A DNA stretch of 64,000 nt, taken from the NCBI RefSeq assembly GCF_020184175.1, contig NC_065533.1, positions 3,804,695 through 3,868,694 on the forward strand, read 5' to 3'. Position 1 is the stretch's first letter. Every line of letters starts with the position of its first letter. A program made the position numbers and the translations under genes. The stretch comes from Aphis gossypii. Taxonomy: Eukaryota; Arthropoda; Insecta; Hemiptera; Aphididae. The notes beneath the pieces are model-generated. The model worked only from the letters and a program-made list of their open reading frames with translations, had not been told where the DNA came from and did not search any database. This document shows positions 13,201-25,933 of the stretch, piece after piece.

Positions 13201-14852
13201 TATGCATATTGTTTTATAATTATTAAACCTCTACGACCATTCTCTGAAATTATAAACGTGTTAGTTCCATAGCTCAAAAATATAATTTAGGTGTAGATGT
13301 ACCTATAAGTAAAAATTCTAGCAAAATATTAACATAATTAATTGTATAAAAGACTTATTGAGTACAATAAATTTCCCAAGTTTATAATACCAACACAGTT
13401 AATTTGAATTCTAGTGCATTGCACAAGAATCAATATTGATTATTATGTTACTCTTGTAAGTGATAAATTAAGTTCACAAAAAAGTATAGAATCTTAATCA
13501 CATATTAAATTCCACCCACGTTGACATTTGACTATGTTGAAATAAAAAAAAACTGGCAAAGCTTTATATTGAGTATAATATAATATGATTATTAATAAAT
13601 TATAAAAAAAATAACTAAAGTTTCTTTTCTTTTTTTTGAAATATAAATTTTACCAAATTTATATTTGATACAATTTTAATAAAATAACTGATAAATTCTT
13701 TAAAATACTAAACTTGTCAACTATAGACTATCTTATTTTTAATCAAAACACACATAAATATGAACATTTTTTATTTAATATTATATTTTTCTATTGTTAA
13801 GAACCATATTTTGTAATATACCCATGCTTCATATTTTTTATACAATTTAATATATCTAAAACAATAGGTACATAATAATAAATTAAATTAATAAAATGTA
13901 TACTATCGTTGAAACGGGTACCTTTAATCCAGTCATTTCTTTGTATTAAAAATATACAAATTACGTAAAAATTGTACTGTAAGTCAAAAAATATTCGTAT
14001 GTGGCTTTGTGATAATTCCGTAACAAATAGGTACTTTAGTAATAAAATACCAAATTGTATGTTAAAAATATTACTCCAGTGTGTTTTATAATAGAAAGAA
14101 TTAGTTGATTAAAAAATATGAACTAAAGAATATTATTAAGAGAATCTAGAACATTACTTTTTACATTTTAAATGAGTTATTATCATTTAAGAATATTGTA
14201 ATATAAGTATATTAAAATATCAATAGGATCTTACGATTTTTCTTAGATAATAGTTTACCTTATTGTATTTGATAACAGACCAATTTATTCTAATATTAAA
14301 ATAATAGAGTAAAATGGATACTTAACTAAAAATGTGTTATATTATTATGCGTCAGAAAAACGGATACAATATATGTGTGCATGACAATCTGTTAGGTTTT
14401 ATTAAATATACTAATTATTTTTTCTAATTTATAGTTCCATTTGTAACCAATGAGTTATTTTACATCAATCTTAATACTTCTCTTAAAATATATACAATAT
14501 AATGTCATAAATCTTTGGTACAAGTACAAAAGTCATTAAAAGAAAATAAATAAAAGAAAAATAATAGTACCAAGAATGTTTTTTCTTTTCATTTTACGTG
14601 ATATCATTAATCTGAATTAGTATGTTTAAATGTTTTAAAAAAAAAACTTTAAACAATGTGTTTTCAACTTTTAGGTTGGTAATATTGCCTTTTTAAAACC
14701 ATATAGAATAGCTCAATGTTACACTATCTATCGTTATTCAAATAAAAACAAACGGAATTGTACATTTTATAATAGCTGTTGGCTCGAAATAATTTTAAAT
14801 TAGATATTTAGGTACTATTATTAAAATCTGCAAGTAACAAAAAATTGTACAT
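10282..14852. other. AT-rich non-coding stretch
   Basis: No gene supported. A G-rich patch at 11137-11185 (GAGGGGGG followed by GAGGCTGAAGCCCACC) resembles the patch at 218-232 and is probably a transposon scrap. The ORF at 13087-13272 has a good-looking acceptor inside it (TTTTATTTCAG, about 13180-13190) but no other support. Confidence 0.45.
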
Positions 14853-14989
14853 CTATACATCTTTGTTAACCATATTACATAGTAAAATAAAAATAATTAT
14901 ATTATATATGTTTGATTTTTGAACTGGATCAAAATTATTAAAGTAATTTAATTTATGTCCGTAAAATACGACTCGTACCGATGTAAACA

Positions 14990-15480
14990 TAGTGGGTATA
15001 ATAAATAGGTAAAATAAATTGTGTTTTAGATGGTGCCCGTTAGACCATAAACCACACGAATAGTAGCTACCACGCAGAACAGTTAACGTATGCCAAAATC
15101 TGCGCTCTATCAATGCTATTAATCGCATATTTTGTATAGCTACGCAAAAACAAACCGCTTGGGCACAACTTTTGTACATCAATCACGATTCAATACACCG
15201 CCGATAAATCTAAATCGTGCCAGTGACAGATTTTGGGCTGGGCAAGTGGAGACCACTCCCTATACTTTAAAGGGCTTCGCGTCTTTACCGCGAGCGTGTT
15301 TATGTTTTAAATGTATCAATAATTAGTTAAAATTTCTTAATGGTATACGGTAACAATGTAGTTTAAAATGCAATTTGGTGCTTTCCATGTAGATTTCAAG
15401 CAATTCGGCGCCGCCGATTAGGGTGAATAAGTGTACGGTAACTATACACGTCGCTTTTATACCCACGAATGGCGTTTATA
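14990..15480. promoter_or_regulatory. GC-elevated, CpG-containing block of unknown role
   Basis: This block is visibly richer in G, C and CpG than the kilobases around it. It contains short inverted repeats, for example GGAG/CTCC around 15247-15258 and a GCTTCGCG/CGCGAGC hairpin near 15270-15292. Open frames on both strands cross it: a 109-codon minus ORF at 14853-15182 and a plus ORF at 15132-15326. Both probably stay open because of composition, and neither resembles a known protein. In aphids CpG-rich patches often mark promoters or regulatory DNA, so that is the inferred role; a fragment of an old mobile element is the alternative. Confidence 0.25.
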
Positions 15481-15660
15481 GTTTATACGTAATTATTCAG
15501 GACTGGATCCTTTATGATTTTTTTTTGTCTGTTTTATCTCAGTTCTTACGAGAAATACGATTTTTTCTATCAATTTCTACACGAATTTCAGAAAATATAC
15601 AATATCTTTCAGTTACGATTATTCGACATTTTGTTTTGGTTCAAAGGTATCGATCTTGAC

Positions 15661-18600
15661 TAGTTTATATAAGTATTATTTATACATAATACAATAAATA
15701 CATATACAGTAAACCAAAACGACCAAATTCGTTAACACTGAACAATGTTTTCAATATCATCGAAATCGATAATTGGTTAGGTCCCTAAAATATTTATAAA
15801 TGAATAAGGAAGTTGGATAAAGTTTCTACTCATAATATTGTTCCTTCGTATCCACTAGTATTAACAGTTTCCGATTATTACGCCAAATGATTAACTTTGA
15901 TTTCAGATAGTGCAGTGACCATTTGAAAATTTATTAAAAATCCTAAACATCTTGCTGGCACACTGCAGCGCCATAACAGTGATCTGAATATTTATGTTGA
16001 AAATAAATTATGAACATTGGTGAACAATAAAGATTATAAAATGAATAAATTTCTAAAACAAATTTCCAATGGAAATAATATGGAAATTGGAAATAATAAC
16101 CATTTTAATTGTTATCGACGGGAAATAATAAAATAATCGCGTATACATAAAGTTTTCCTCAAATTTCACAGCTACGTTTTAAACAAACTTTACTACATAT
16201 TTTATAGTAGTAGCCAATAGTTATGCATTGTAACTTATTGGTAAAGATTGACATATAATTATAAATGTTTACAGGTAAAAAGTGTTATCAATAAACTAAA
16301 AACGTAAAAACCAGTTTTATAAGTTTATAACAATAATAAATATACTCAAATATTAAAAAAGAGAAAAATAAAACATACTATGATGCGTGCATCGTAAAGT
16401 AATTTCATTAAACCGAATACCGATTGAAGTTAATGCACTAGTGCGATATTGAGTATCTTAGTACGTTAATTGTTTGTGCTTAATTTATATAAAAAAAAGT
16501 TATGTTGGAGGTTCACAAAAGATACATTTTGATTAAAATAATTATTTTGTACTAACCTAAGTACCTACTTATTTCACATTTCATAAATAATGGTAATATT
16601 ATAATAAACAATTATAGGATTTAATGAAAAGCTATAATATTGGCGATATCAATTTGTCACTGTTTGGATGGAATGTTAAGATAAATATATTATATTTGAC
16701 ATAGCTTTATCAATATTTTAATTAGATAAAGTCATAATATTACTATCGGCCAAGTCTGTCTAAAATTTCCCGTATGATGTTTTGTGATATTTGGGTATAA
16801 ATTGTAAGCATATCGAGCAGTAATCTATGAAAGCATCTATTTGGTGTTCTAAAACTGTCAGTGCTTTTAATTTTTTATGTTGGTTTCGTAAGCTATGTAT
16901 AATCTGTCCATTATAATAATGGCCAATGGGTTATTACCACAATAAATGTATCTATCCCAAAAACCGCGCTTAAAATACACATACATATAATATTAGGGTA
17001 TATAAATTATTGTATGTGATAAATCAGTATGGATAAAACGTTTTAACTACCTAATAAAATCTGAGAAGTATTATTTATTTTAGAAAATCTACTATACTGA
17101 GTCTAGGGACTTGCGGAACATTATTTTTCAATAATCATTCAAATCTAGTTAATTCAATGTCTACATTTATAAAAAATCTTAGGTTTTTTCCATTTAAGTG
17201 AACATTTTTATGCATTCATATTTTAAGATTTTTTTTACTTACGAGTAAGTATTTAACGCTATTTAATATGAATTGTCTAGGAATTAAAAAAAATATCGAT
17301 TAAAATAATTACATTTTTTAATTCATTTTCAAGATACAAAAATGTATTGGTGAATTATAGTCACTCGTTTACATTTAAAAATACTCGGTACATTTTAGTG
17401 ACATAATGCAATTGTTCATTTGGGTAAGTTTAATAATAATTTAATCATAAACACAATACCCATGCGTTTATAATTAAAATTTTTGTTTTATTTAATGAAA
17501 AACTAAACAAGTAAGTATGATTAAAAAAAATAAATATACTTTAATTTTTAAATTGTTGGCTTTTAAATTATAAAATGAAATTTATTTAATAGCATATTTA
17601 AGCATTTTCGCATAATATTATTATCAGAGTATACGAGCTATACATATAATATTTAACTATATCTGCAAGTCAACAGTTATATTGCTCTGTAGCTTAAGTA
17701 TAAGCAATTTACCTATACGTTATTATAAGACTTAAGAGTATAAAATAATATTACAAAACGTTAATTATTTATTAGACTTTTATTACATTATTAATGAAAT
17801 ATAATATAGTTGAAACTATAAAAACAAAAACAGTAGTATTAATAATGATAGCAACAAACGAGAATAATGATGACAGAACGGTGTGAAATGTTCAGTCGTG
17901 ACTTGTGGCCCCCAAGTTGTAGGTCACGCGAAGATACGGACGAGCAGTAGACTCCAAGTCAAATATTAAAGTATAGTGCTTAAAAAAAAAAAAAATGTTT
18001 TTGAAAATATATTATCACATACTGAATTTTTGTGTTTGTTTTTGTATATTTTCTTACGAAAAACACTAGCAAACGGTAGACGCTCGAAAAATAAACTGTC
18101 CCTTGTTTGATCGAATAATGTGCTTATAAGTACTTCAATGCTTATCAATAACGTGACCTTCTAGATATTACACTGTTTGGCCACTTAAACCAGTGTTTTG
18201 TCGAATTCTGAGCATAAGGTGTGATTATATCTCTGTAATCTGCATAGAGACTAATAATATCCGTCACATTTGTTACACGTATAATAATAAATTATCCGGT
18301 TAAATGGGCTTAACCCACAAGCGCAAAGTCGACCCGGGCACCATTCAAAAAAGCGAATGTACCTAAATCGCTCGTAAACAATATTAACTTTGATTTAAGA
18401 TAAGGCGTATAATATTATATTTGTTTATAAAATATGAATTCCCTGGTTGTAGGTGAAAAATGTTCGTCACTAATTGTTTTAATTACCATAACCAGCTTGG
18501 ACATTTTAAACCAAAAATATCTTCTGTTATGATGAAAAATACCTAGTTACCCTAGTTTTATGAAGTACACTTTTGTGCTTAATTGTATACCAGGTGAAAA

Positions 18601-19560
18601 AAAAATATCGAAGGATCGCGGGGAATAGCGATTAATAGGGAAGTGTTTTATTTGGGTGCTTAAATGGATACATTTACTTAAGTTTATAGTATAATATATA
18701 CATATATATATATAATATACCTGATCATCTCTTTATCATCTCTTTGTAAATGTTGGTATTCACTTAAGTGTTCTGAAATTGAACTTTTAAGGGTTTTGAG
18801 GCTTTTTATACATTGATAAAAATTAATTTTAAAATAATGATGTGTAATTACAGTGTGTGAATGTTGAATTTCAACGAATGGTTTCATGATTTTGTCAGAG
18901 AACATGATCAAATAATAAATGTTTTATACTTCTTTTGAATTCTATTGATTTCTTTATAAGGTGTTATTGAAAGCGTAAATGAACTAATTGGTAGCTTGAT
19001 AGTGGAGAAAAGCAGTAGTGTATGCTAATTATTTCTTTGCTTTTGAACTGTGTTTGATGTGCCCCGTGGATAAAATAATTATAGGCGAAGAAAATATATA
19101 TAATAAGTGGTCAGTGAATAGTAAATATATAGTAGAACGGTGATATAAAATAGTATAGATACATATATTATATTATGCTAATAATTACTTTGTTTTTTTG
19201 ACTACATATGATCTCCAGTATATATTGTGATTTTTTTATGGAGGATTAAGAATTGGTGTCTGCAAATAATGTTATATAATATCAGAATTCTGTTCTATCA
19301 AATAGTGTACGTCATATTGCCTAGCTTTATGTTGTATTTATTATTCAAGTTGAGCTGTGATCATTTTATTATTACGTGCATAGGCGGTACACTATATGGT
19401 ATAATGTAAATTAACTCATTGTAATAACTTGTGCTTTTAAACATCGGATTTATTATATTTATATTATACAAAATAATTTTTCAATAGGTATTTACTAATT
19501 ATTAAATTGTATTCATAATATGATACTTCGGTTTTTAATCCAAACCATAGTAATATGACA
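15661..19560. other. AT-rich non-coding stretch with small inverted repeats
   Basis: No gene recognised. Small structures include a GATGCGTGCATC palindrome at 16382, an ACTTAC/GTAAGT inverted pair at 17237-17250, and a TCAGTCGTG initiator-like motif near 17892 followed by a small hairpin (ACTTG and CAAGT arms around GGCCCC). None is tied to an identifiable transcript. Confidence 0.4.
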
Positions 19561-19566
19561 TCATTA

Positions 19567-19866
19567 TTAGAATGATGTTGAGGTCACGAAGATGAAAGAT
19601 TTTCGATAAAAGACAGATTGAGTTGAGGTATATGTAGTATAAACTTTTAGTCTGTTTTGATTCCATAAATATTTGATCAACTTTTGATCGATAATAAATA
19701 ATGCATGTACACTTATGAGTAGTATGTACTGTATGCAGACATACTCGTTTGGAACAGATTCGGTTTTAATCCGATTATCAGGGGACCTATAATATCCCCA
19801 ACGCTTGACCATATTCCTAGACCCTGGCGTATTGAAATTTAATTGTTTACTTGTCTTGAAAACAGT
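19567..19866 (-). CDS. Exon-like ORF, function unknown
   Basis: The minus-strand frame is open for 99 codons, and the track from 19823 down to 19745 has exon-like boundaries: an AG in ATACGCCAG before it and GTATGT, a good donor, after it. That 79-base segment encodes a basic, polar stretch (NMVKRWGYYRSPDNRIKTE then SVPNE) that differs from the AT-biased residues elsewhere. Translation beyond the donor becomes hydrophobic and low in information. The first ATG of the ORF is at 19812. No homolog is recognised. The same DNA on the other strand contains a TAATCCGATTA motif, so the elevated GC may reflect a regulatory element instead. Confidence 0.22.
   Translation of the reverse strand, partial: TVFKTSKQLNFNTPGSRNMVKRWGYYRSPDNRIKTESVPNEYVCIQYILLISVHALFIIDQKLIKYLWNQNRLKVYTTYTSTQSVFYRKSFIFVTSTSF
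19767..19777. promoter_or_regulatory. TAATCCGATTA homeodomain-type palindromic site
   Basis: Exact TAATCCGATTA. This is the form of paired site (TAAT, three bases, ATTA) with the CC core preferred by K50 homeodomains such as Bicoid, Orthodenticle and Goosecoid types. A single site can occur by chance; no cluster is seen. Confidence 0.25.
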
Positions 19867-20874
19867 TCACGAGCTCCATTAACGTCAATATACATCGGTA
19901 TATAAGTATTATATTATAGTAGTTCATCGTTCGTGTATGCTTATTATTTATAATATGTTATCACATAATAATACGATTTGGAATGCATAAGTCACGTGTA
20001 GCGGATCACTGATGCGTGACATTGTTGCAAATTATTAACATAAATGGATAATAAGTAAGTTCATTGGACATACTACGGTTATTAATATGTGTAAGTCTTT
20101 CGTAATATTGTATATAATATTCAATTGAAATTTTATACTAAAATAATATACCAAATGGAATTTATTATTATTATTTATTATTTATCTTATATGAAGTTAT
20201 ATAGATAGACTAAAATTATAACTCAAACGGTCATAAAAACCTCACACTATTAACAGGTTCCCCAACTCCACTACACTTAGATTCAATATAATTTATAAAT
20301 TTATAATATGGTATAATATTTTATAATTTAAATTATATTCGTCACCGGATGGTATCTAATTTTGGAATTCATAAGATAAAAATAAATAAAAATGTTTCAA
20401 ATAAATACAGAAAAATAATTTTTTGTATTTTTTTCATATGGTTATTAATTTGTTCTAAAAATGCATTGCTCTTGGTAAATTGATAATATTAACTGGAACA
20501 CACATATTAAATTTCATATTATTTATCTTTTAAATTAACAATACCTACTTAATAAACTTATTATTATGATGAAAAATCGACAAGATTATAAATTAAGTGT
20601 TGATGTTCGTCGTAAATGAAACACACCTTGATTAAGTATAAACTTCATGTAGAGATTATTTTGATTGGATAATAAATTATTAATTATGAAAATCTTATAC
20701 ACATATGTATATATTTATATATATTTTAGAGTTTTATCTTTTATGTGAAGCTTTAGTGTTTGTTTAAAGTGAAAATCTAAAATTCCCTTCCCAACTAAGC
20801 GTGATGGTGAACCGATTAGAGGGTAGTTTTGTTTGAACTGACCAGAGCTGACAAATCAAACTGATGAAAAAAAA

Positions 20875-21264
20875 ATGAAAATAATTTGGGGCGTCAAAAT
20901 CGTAATGTTCGCTCCACGAAGTGTACACAGCTGCGGCCACGGAGGGACTAATTTTTTACTGTTGTTGTCGGAGCCGTTATTCAGTAGAATAATGTGCCGA
21001 ATTTACATCTGTCGGCATCAGAATCTTCAGCAAAATGTTAAGCCTCATCAGTCATCGTTAAGCCAAGTACATAAAACAATGTATTTTATTCTAAATTTTT
21101 TTATTATATTTATATTATTGATGAATTCAAATGTCAAAATTAGTGCCTCAGTAATATTAGACGCGACGCCATTGTACGTCACACAAACTGTATATTATAC
21201 AACGATATATGATAAAATATGTATAGAAAGTACATGGATAATAAATATTATATGTTATGTATAA
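20875..21264 (+). CDS. Longest ORF; possible signal-peptide first exon at 21079
   Basis: A 129-codon frame, the longest in the window. The first 68 codons lie in GC-rich DNA and do not look like a protein start. An in-frame ATG at 21079 (context ACAATG) is more interesting: MYFILNFFIIFILLMNS then NVKISAS resembles a secretory signal peptide of about 24 residues, followed at 21151 by a possible donor GTAATA. An arthropod initiator-like TCAGTC lies at 21048, about 30 bases upstream. A short 5' UTR with a first exon encoding mainly a signal peptide is common in insect secreted proteins, including aphid salivary ones. Whether this is one is inference: AT-rich DNA easily encodes hydrophobic runs, no downstream exon was identified, and no known product is recognised. 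Confidence 0.22.
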   Translation: MKIIWGVKIVMFAPRSVHSCGHGGTNFLLLLSEPLFSRIMCRIYICRHQNLQQNVKPHQSSLSQVHKTMYFILNFFIIFILLMNSNVKISASVILDATPLYVTQTVYYTTIYDKICIESTWIINIICYV

Positions 21265-23654
21265 CCGATTCTGAGAAAAACTTTGATGTTTTTAAATTTT
21301 ATATTATACCAACAAGCAATATTGAACTGTATTTATGAGTATCTACACTACACTCTACACTCATTATTTCTAAAGCATTTAACTTAATTAGAAAACATTT
21401 TATTTATAGAATTTGAGATAATAACAAAACATTTATGAAAAATAATATATTTTTTACATTTTAATACAAGTCTTATTATTTTGTTTTAGTACTTTTTATA
21501 GTATTTTGATTTTTAAAATTCAAATTTTGAACTAGAAGTCATGTAGTTATAACTAGGTAATAAGATGTATTCAAAGTAGGATTGAGCGGAGTAGCTGACC
21601 AAAATTTTGCGGTATAAAGTTAGGTGACAACGTCTCTAATCAAAGTATTAAAATTTTTTTAATTAATTAACTAATTTTAACTACTCGTTTGAAATTTGAT
21701 ATTTTGTTCTAAAATATATAATTAAATAACAGATTGTTGTTATTCAAACATGTAAAACTTTAATTTTTTATAACTTTTGTTCAGCAATAACATCAGATCA
21801 TATGAAAAATAATAATATTTTCAGAAAAAAATAAAACTTTAAAATAATGGGTGTAGAAACTTATATTAATTACGATATATAATATTATGTAATTAATATT
21901 TAGTATAAGGTGTACATTAACACAGTAACTATTTTAAAGTAATTTTAAAATTAAATATAGTATTTTTTCAAATTTCTAACACGACTTGTAATGCTATATA
22001 TTTTATTATCTATATTATGCACCACGGGGGTGGCTATGAAAAACATTACTATAACATGCAGTGACAATTTGTTATAGACTAATTTATGTTTTCAATTGAA
22101 TAAAAATATATTTTCTACATTTCTTTAACAACACGCACACGCACACACATATATATTATATGTATATAATATTATATAATTATCTAATAAATACAAAAAT
22201 TAACCATTTTATTTAATATCTTAATAGTAATCTTTTTAGGATAGCTGGTTAACTAATCTCTAAACAATGTCCCTTATAGGTTAATAATAAAAATAATCAA
22301 AAAAAAAAAAAAAAATGAGAGTAAATCTAGAAAATATGTTCGTATGAGTAAGCGGCTTAAAAAATTTAGCAATTGATTTCTGGCTAAAAATATACACGAT
22401 TTTTAATATTCGTATCAAAGATTTGAGTATGTTATAAAAGGGTTAAAATAATTTTTTAAGCCACAATTGGAAAAAAATGTCCATTAAAAAAGTATAGATT
22501 CATCGGATGATTGAAAAGATATAAATATAAATAAAAAAAGTCTACTTCAAAAATATGCAAATATATGCAAAATAAGATTTGAACTATAAATAAAACAAAA
22601 CAAATTTTGCCCAAATTCATTTTCTTATACGGTGTAGCAAAAAAAAAAAAAAAAACATGCAAATGCATTAAATTTACAGCCCTTTTAATTACTATTAATA
22701 GATATTTAAATTTGAAATTTGGATTAAATTGCATATGTAAACGATAAATTACAACGTTAAAACGATATTTGTGAGATCCTAAAAATCTTACGTAAAATAT
22801 AAATTTGACTTCAAATACTCAATGCAATTGTTAATATACGTTGATTAATTATTATAATAATACATTACCTACTTATTTATATTTTATATACCATTAATCT
22901 ATTTAGTATTTACACTGTTTTACTCTTAGGTGTTATAGATTTTAAAGTTATTAACAATAATATAACATGGTATAAATTATATTTATTATTATAGATAATT
23001 TATTAATTGCTGTGTTTTCTTAAAAATTGATTAACTGAATTATAATAATCAAATAGATTTCTTATAGCTATCATGAAATATGCTTAGTGATATAACCTGC
23101 CAGTTACAATGTCAGAATTGTTTTTTTATGTATATAATAGTATTATATCATTAAATTTAAATGTATACATCCATCTATTTCGATGATTTACTTGAAACTT
23201 TCTGTACAGTTGAGATGTACCCACTTTATATTATTTCTTATTAAATGTCCTAACTTAATCGATTAAAATTGTATAGAAAGGAAATGTCGGCGCAGAGTGA
23301 AATCATATGTAAAAATATCTATTGTTTTTTTCCTCGTAATTTATCTAACGAAAAGAAGCGATAATTATTATGAAAAATATAGCTACTATAAAATGGTAAA
23401 AAATCATCATTAAATGTTGTTCAAGATTGATTTGATATTTAATTTAAGAATGGATAATAGTTTTATTTGTATTTTTATTATTCGTAGGTTAGTATCTAAA
23501 TTATTAAGGTTAATATTTTGAAATTATGCAGTATATTTCTCACAAAAAGTCACGCGTCGTCGGGTTACTTTTGTTTAGCCATAATATTCTACGTTTATAT
23601 TCAATAGTAGTATCACAATTTATCTTCTTAAAATAGTACAATATAAGAAACAAA
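21265..23654. other. AT-rich non-coding stretch with repeat scraps
   Basis: No gene recognised. A phrase near 21580-21640 (GGATTGAGCGGAGTAGCTGA) looks like aphid dispersed repeat. Poly-A runs of about 15 bases sit near 22300-22315 and 22639-22656, and a mixed CA/TA microsatellite is listed separately. Confidence 0.4.
22131..22178. repeat. Mixed CA/CG and TA microsatellite
   Basis: Alternating ACACGCACAC units pass directly into TA-rich repeats with a short ATTATATG interruption. Confidence 0.85.
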
Positions 23655-24273
23655 TTCACTTTACCAACCCCCTCACAATTTAAAATTTTTTTTTTTTTTT
23701 GAGACTTGGTTTTTATGCTTAAAACGATGGTGTAAATTTTTTTTCTCAGAAACTATTATTTTAGAAGTTACAGCCTACCAAAGTTTGCGATTTTACGTTT
23801 ATGCGCATGCGCGCAACACTACTATAATACCGCGCGGAGGACCATTTTTGTAATTTTTTTTGTACTCACGTATTCTAACCAGTTTAAAACGATGATGCAA
23901 TAATAATTTATCCCTAGATTAGCTATGCAACACTTCCCCGAGTGGGTTACAGGGTTAAGAAAATTGCATTTTTGTTGCACCGATGAGTCACCGAGCGGGG
24001 TCACTCGCTCGCTACGCTCGCTCGGATAAAACTGACTATGTCCCAAAACTTATTAAAATACGTAAAAAAAAAATTTAAAATTTGTTATATGCGTAGCACG
24101 AGGCAGTCAAGTAGCGTTGCGCGCATATGCATAAACGTAAAATCGTAAACTTTGGAAGGTTATAACTTCTAAACTAATAGTTTCCAGGAAAAAAAAATTA
24201 CACCATCATTTTAAGCATAAAAATAGTCGTCTGAAAAAAAATTTGAAAATCATGAGGAGGTTAGTAAAATGAA
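23655..24273. mobile_element. Fold-back element with long inverted arms
   Basis: The left arm (23655 to about 23823) and the right arm (about 24110 to 24273) are inverted copies over some 165 bases with scattered mismatches. Shared landmarks include TTCAC/TTTTACCAACC-like ends, TTATGCTTAAAA, TTTTACGTTTATGC and GCGCGCAAC. The interior is partly GC-rich with a repeated CGCTCGCT phrase. The minus-strand ORF at 23822-24046 is a by-product of that composition. No transposase is present, so this would be a non-autonomous fold-back or long-TIR element. I could not define a clean target-site duplication, so the superfamily and exact ends are open. The left arm holds a perfect NRF1-type motif TGCGCATGCGCG at 23802-23813, degraded in the right arm. 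Confidence 0.75.
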
Positions 24274-24310
24274 CTTTAGAACAATGTCAATCCATTATCT
24301 AACTATACAA

Positions 24311-24498
24311 ATTTTAATCATGGGCGCCCATTGGGGAGAGCAAGATAGGGCACTTGCCCCCCCCCCTGGACAAAAATATTATGAAATTGTAACTCAATAT
24401 ATATTAGCATAATATTATTAGTATCTTTATTATCTTACATTTGAAATTTTTTTTTGATCCCCCCTAAAATGTTACTTATGAGTGCCCATGATTTTAAT
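24311..24498. mobile_element. hAT-type MITE with 8-bp target duplication
   Basis: The element spans 24319-24490 (172 bases). It begins CATGGGC and ends GCCCATG, and is flanked on both sides by the identical 8-mer ATTTTAAT (24311-24318 and 24491-24498). An 8-bp duplication with short inverted ends is diagnostic of hAT insertions. There is no coding capacity. The interior has a long C run (from about 24357) and a run of T followed by CCCCCC on the other side. Confidence 0.88.
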
Positions 24499-25933
24499 GT
24501 TATAAGATTGATATACATTTTAGTGAAAATATATACGTATTATAAAAAACTGACAATAAATGTATATAACAACTGATTTAATCTAAAATGTTAATATTCT
24601 GAATTTAAAATATAAAATTGTTTTTATATATTCTATATTATACTTTATATTATCAAAACATGTTCAGTAGGTACTTATTCATTTAAAAAATATTAATAAC
24701 TGTCAAATATCGACAGTATTATAATATTATAAAATATAAGAGTTAGGGACTTAATCGTATCCATTAAAACATATTGTAATCTTTTTGCAAAATTTAAGAT
24801 TTCGAGTCATGTATTAATAATGATGTGAGCGTTTGCAAACAAGTATAGACGAATAAAAATATATAGTTTTAGTATACGATTTAACGAAGCTGATACGAAA
24901 TTATTTCCGCAGGGCTTTTAATCAAAACGATTGTACAGTAGTTTTTTACATGTCGTTTGCAAAAAATTTGCACTCATATAAACACTCAAATATTGAATAA
25001 AAATCAAGCAATATATGCACATTAAATCAACGTCAATAAATATTTTATTCATAAATAATACATTTTATTTACTCGTTACATCAACAATTTTAGATTTTAG
25101 ATTCTGATTTAAAGCGTTAGAGCCACGGTTTTTGAAACTATATTGTATATTAATATTGGCATATTTCAGTACCTATTATGATTATTCAGTTTTTTAAGTT
25201 TCTTATAAGTATTTTTTATAAATTATAAATTCAATATAGGTAAGTACACCTCTTCATAATCTCCTCACTAGAAAAACTATATAAAAAGTATTTAAATATT
25301 TATAACGCTTCGTTAAGCTACCCTTTTTAAATTTCATCTCGATGAGTATGTCAGTAGGTACTCTTGACACAAAGATTACAAACTTGATTACCTCTAAGTT
25401 TTGTATATATATAACTTAAAATTACAAATAACTTTGACACAGTGCAATGATATTCAATGACTTGTCATATTGAAATATTAAAAACTCCAATTTTTGGTAT
25501 CACATATATTTATTGACAATATTAATATATATAATGAAATAACTATAAAAATGGGATGACATATAATTTGTTCTAAAACCGCGGGGCTAGCTTGAGCAAG
25601 CGAGCCGCAACGGGTGATGTCAGGGCCTTTAGAGGCGCGACATATAGAACATAACTAATATTTAAATTTACACAATATGACTTGGAAAACGGGTTATACA
25701 CACTTTTCCACGGTCTTATGCAAGTCGTGTACAGTTATGCGTTTCTACAGTGGTCAGTGAAACCTGAGTAGGCTCACTATAGTGGGATTGAACTGATGAT
25801 TCTAAAAAGAACCGTTTTTCATCAGTCGCGATGGTAGATCGACTGTGCGTGCAAAACCGCGTGTAAGAGCCGCTGGTATTGCACGCCAAGTGAAAGGTTT
25901 ATTATATTCGTCGACGGCCGCCTCAACACTCAA

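Noticed and set aside
13087..13272. 61-codon ORF containing a good acceptor (TTTTATTTCAG).
   Set aside because: It starts at a TTG, the part after the acceptor is short and open in several frames, and no donor exon fits.
14853..15182. 109-codon minus-strand ORF.
   Set aside because: Length is near chance expectation for this composition, residues look random, and a plus-strand ORF is open over its right end.
17237..17250. ACTTACGAGTAAGT, back-to-back splice donors on both strands.
   Set aside because: A short palindrome of common donor bases; no exon on either side.
23822..24046. 74-codon minus ORF inside the fold-back element.
   Set aside because: Its residues come from the CGCTCGCT-rich interior; no start context, domain or conservation argument supports it.
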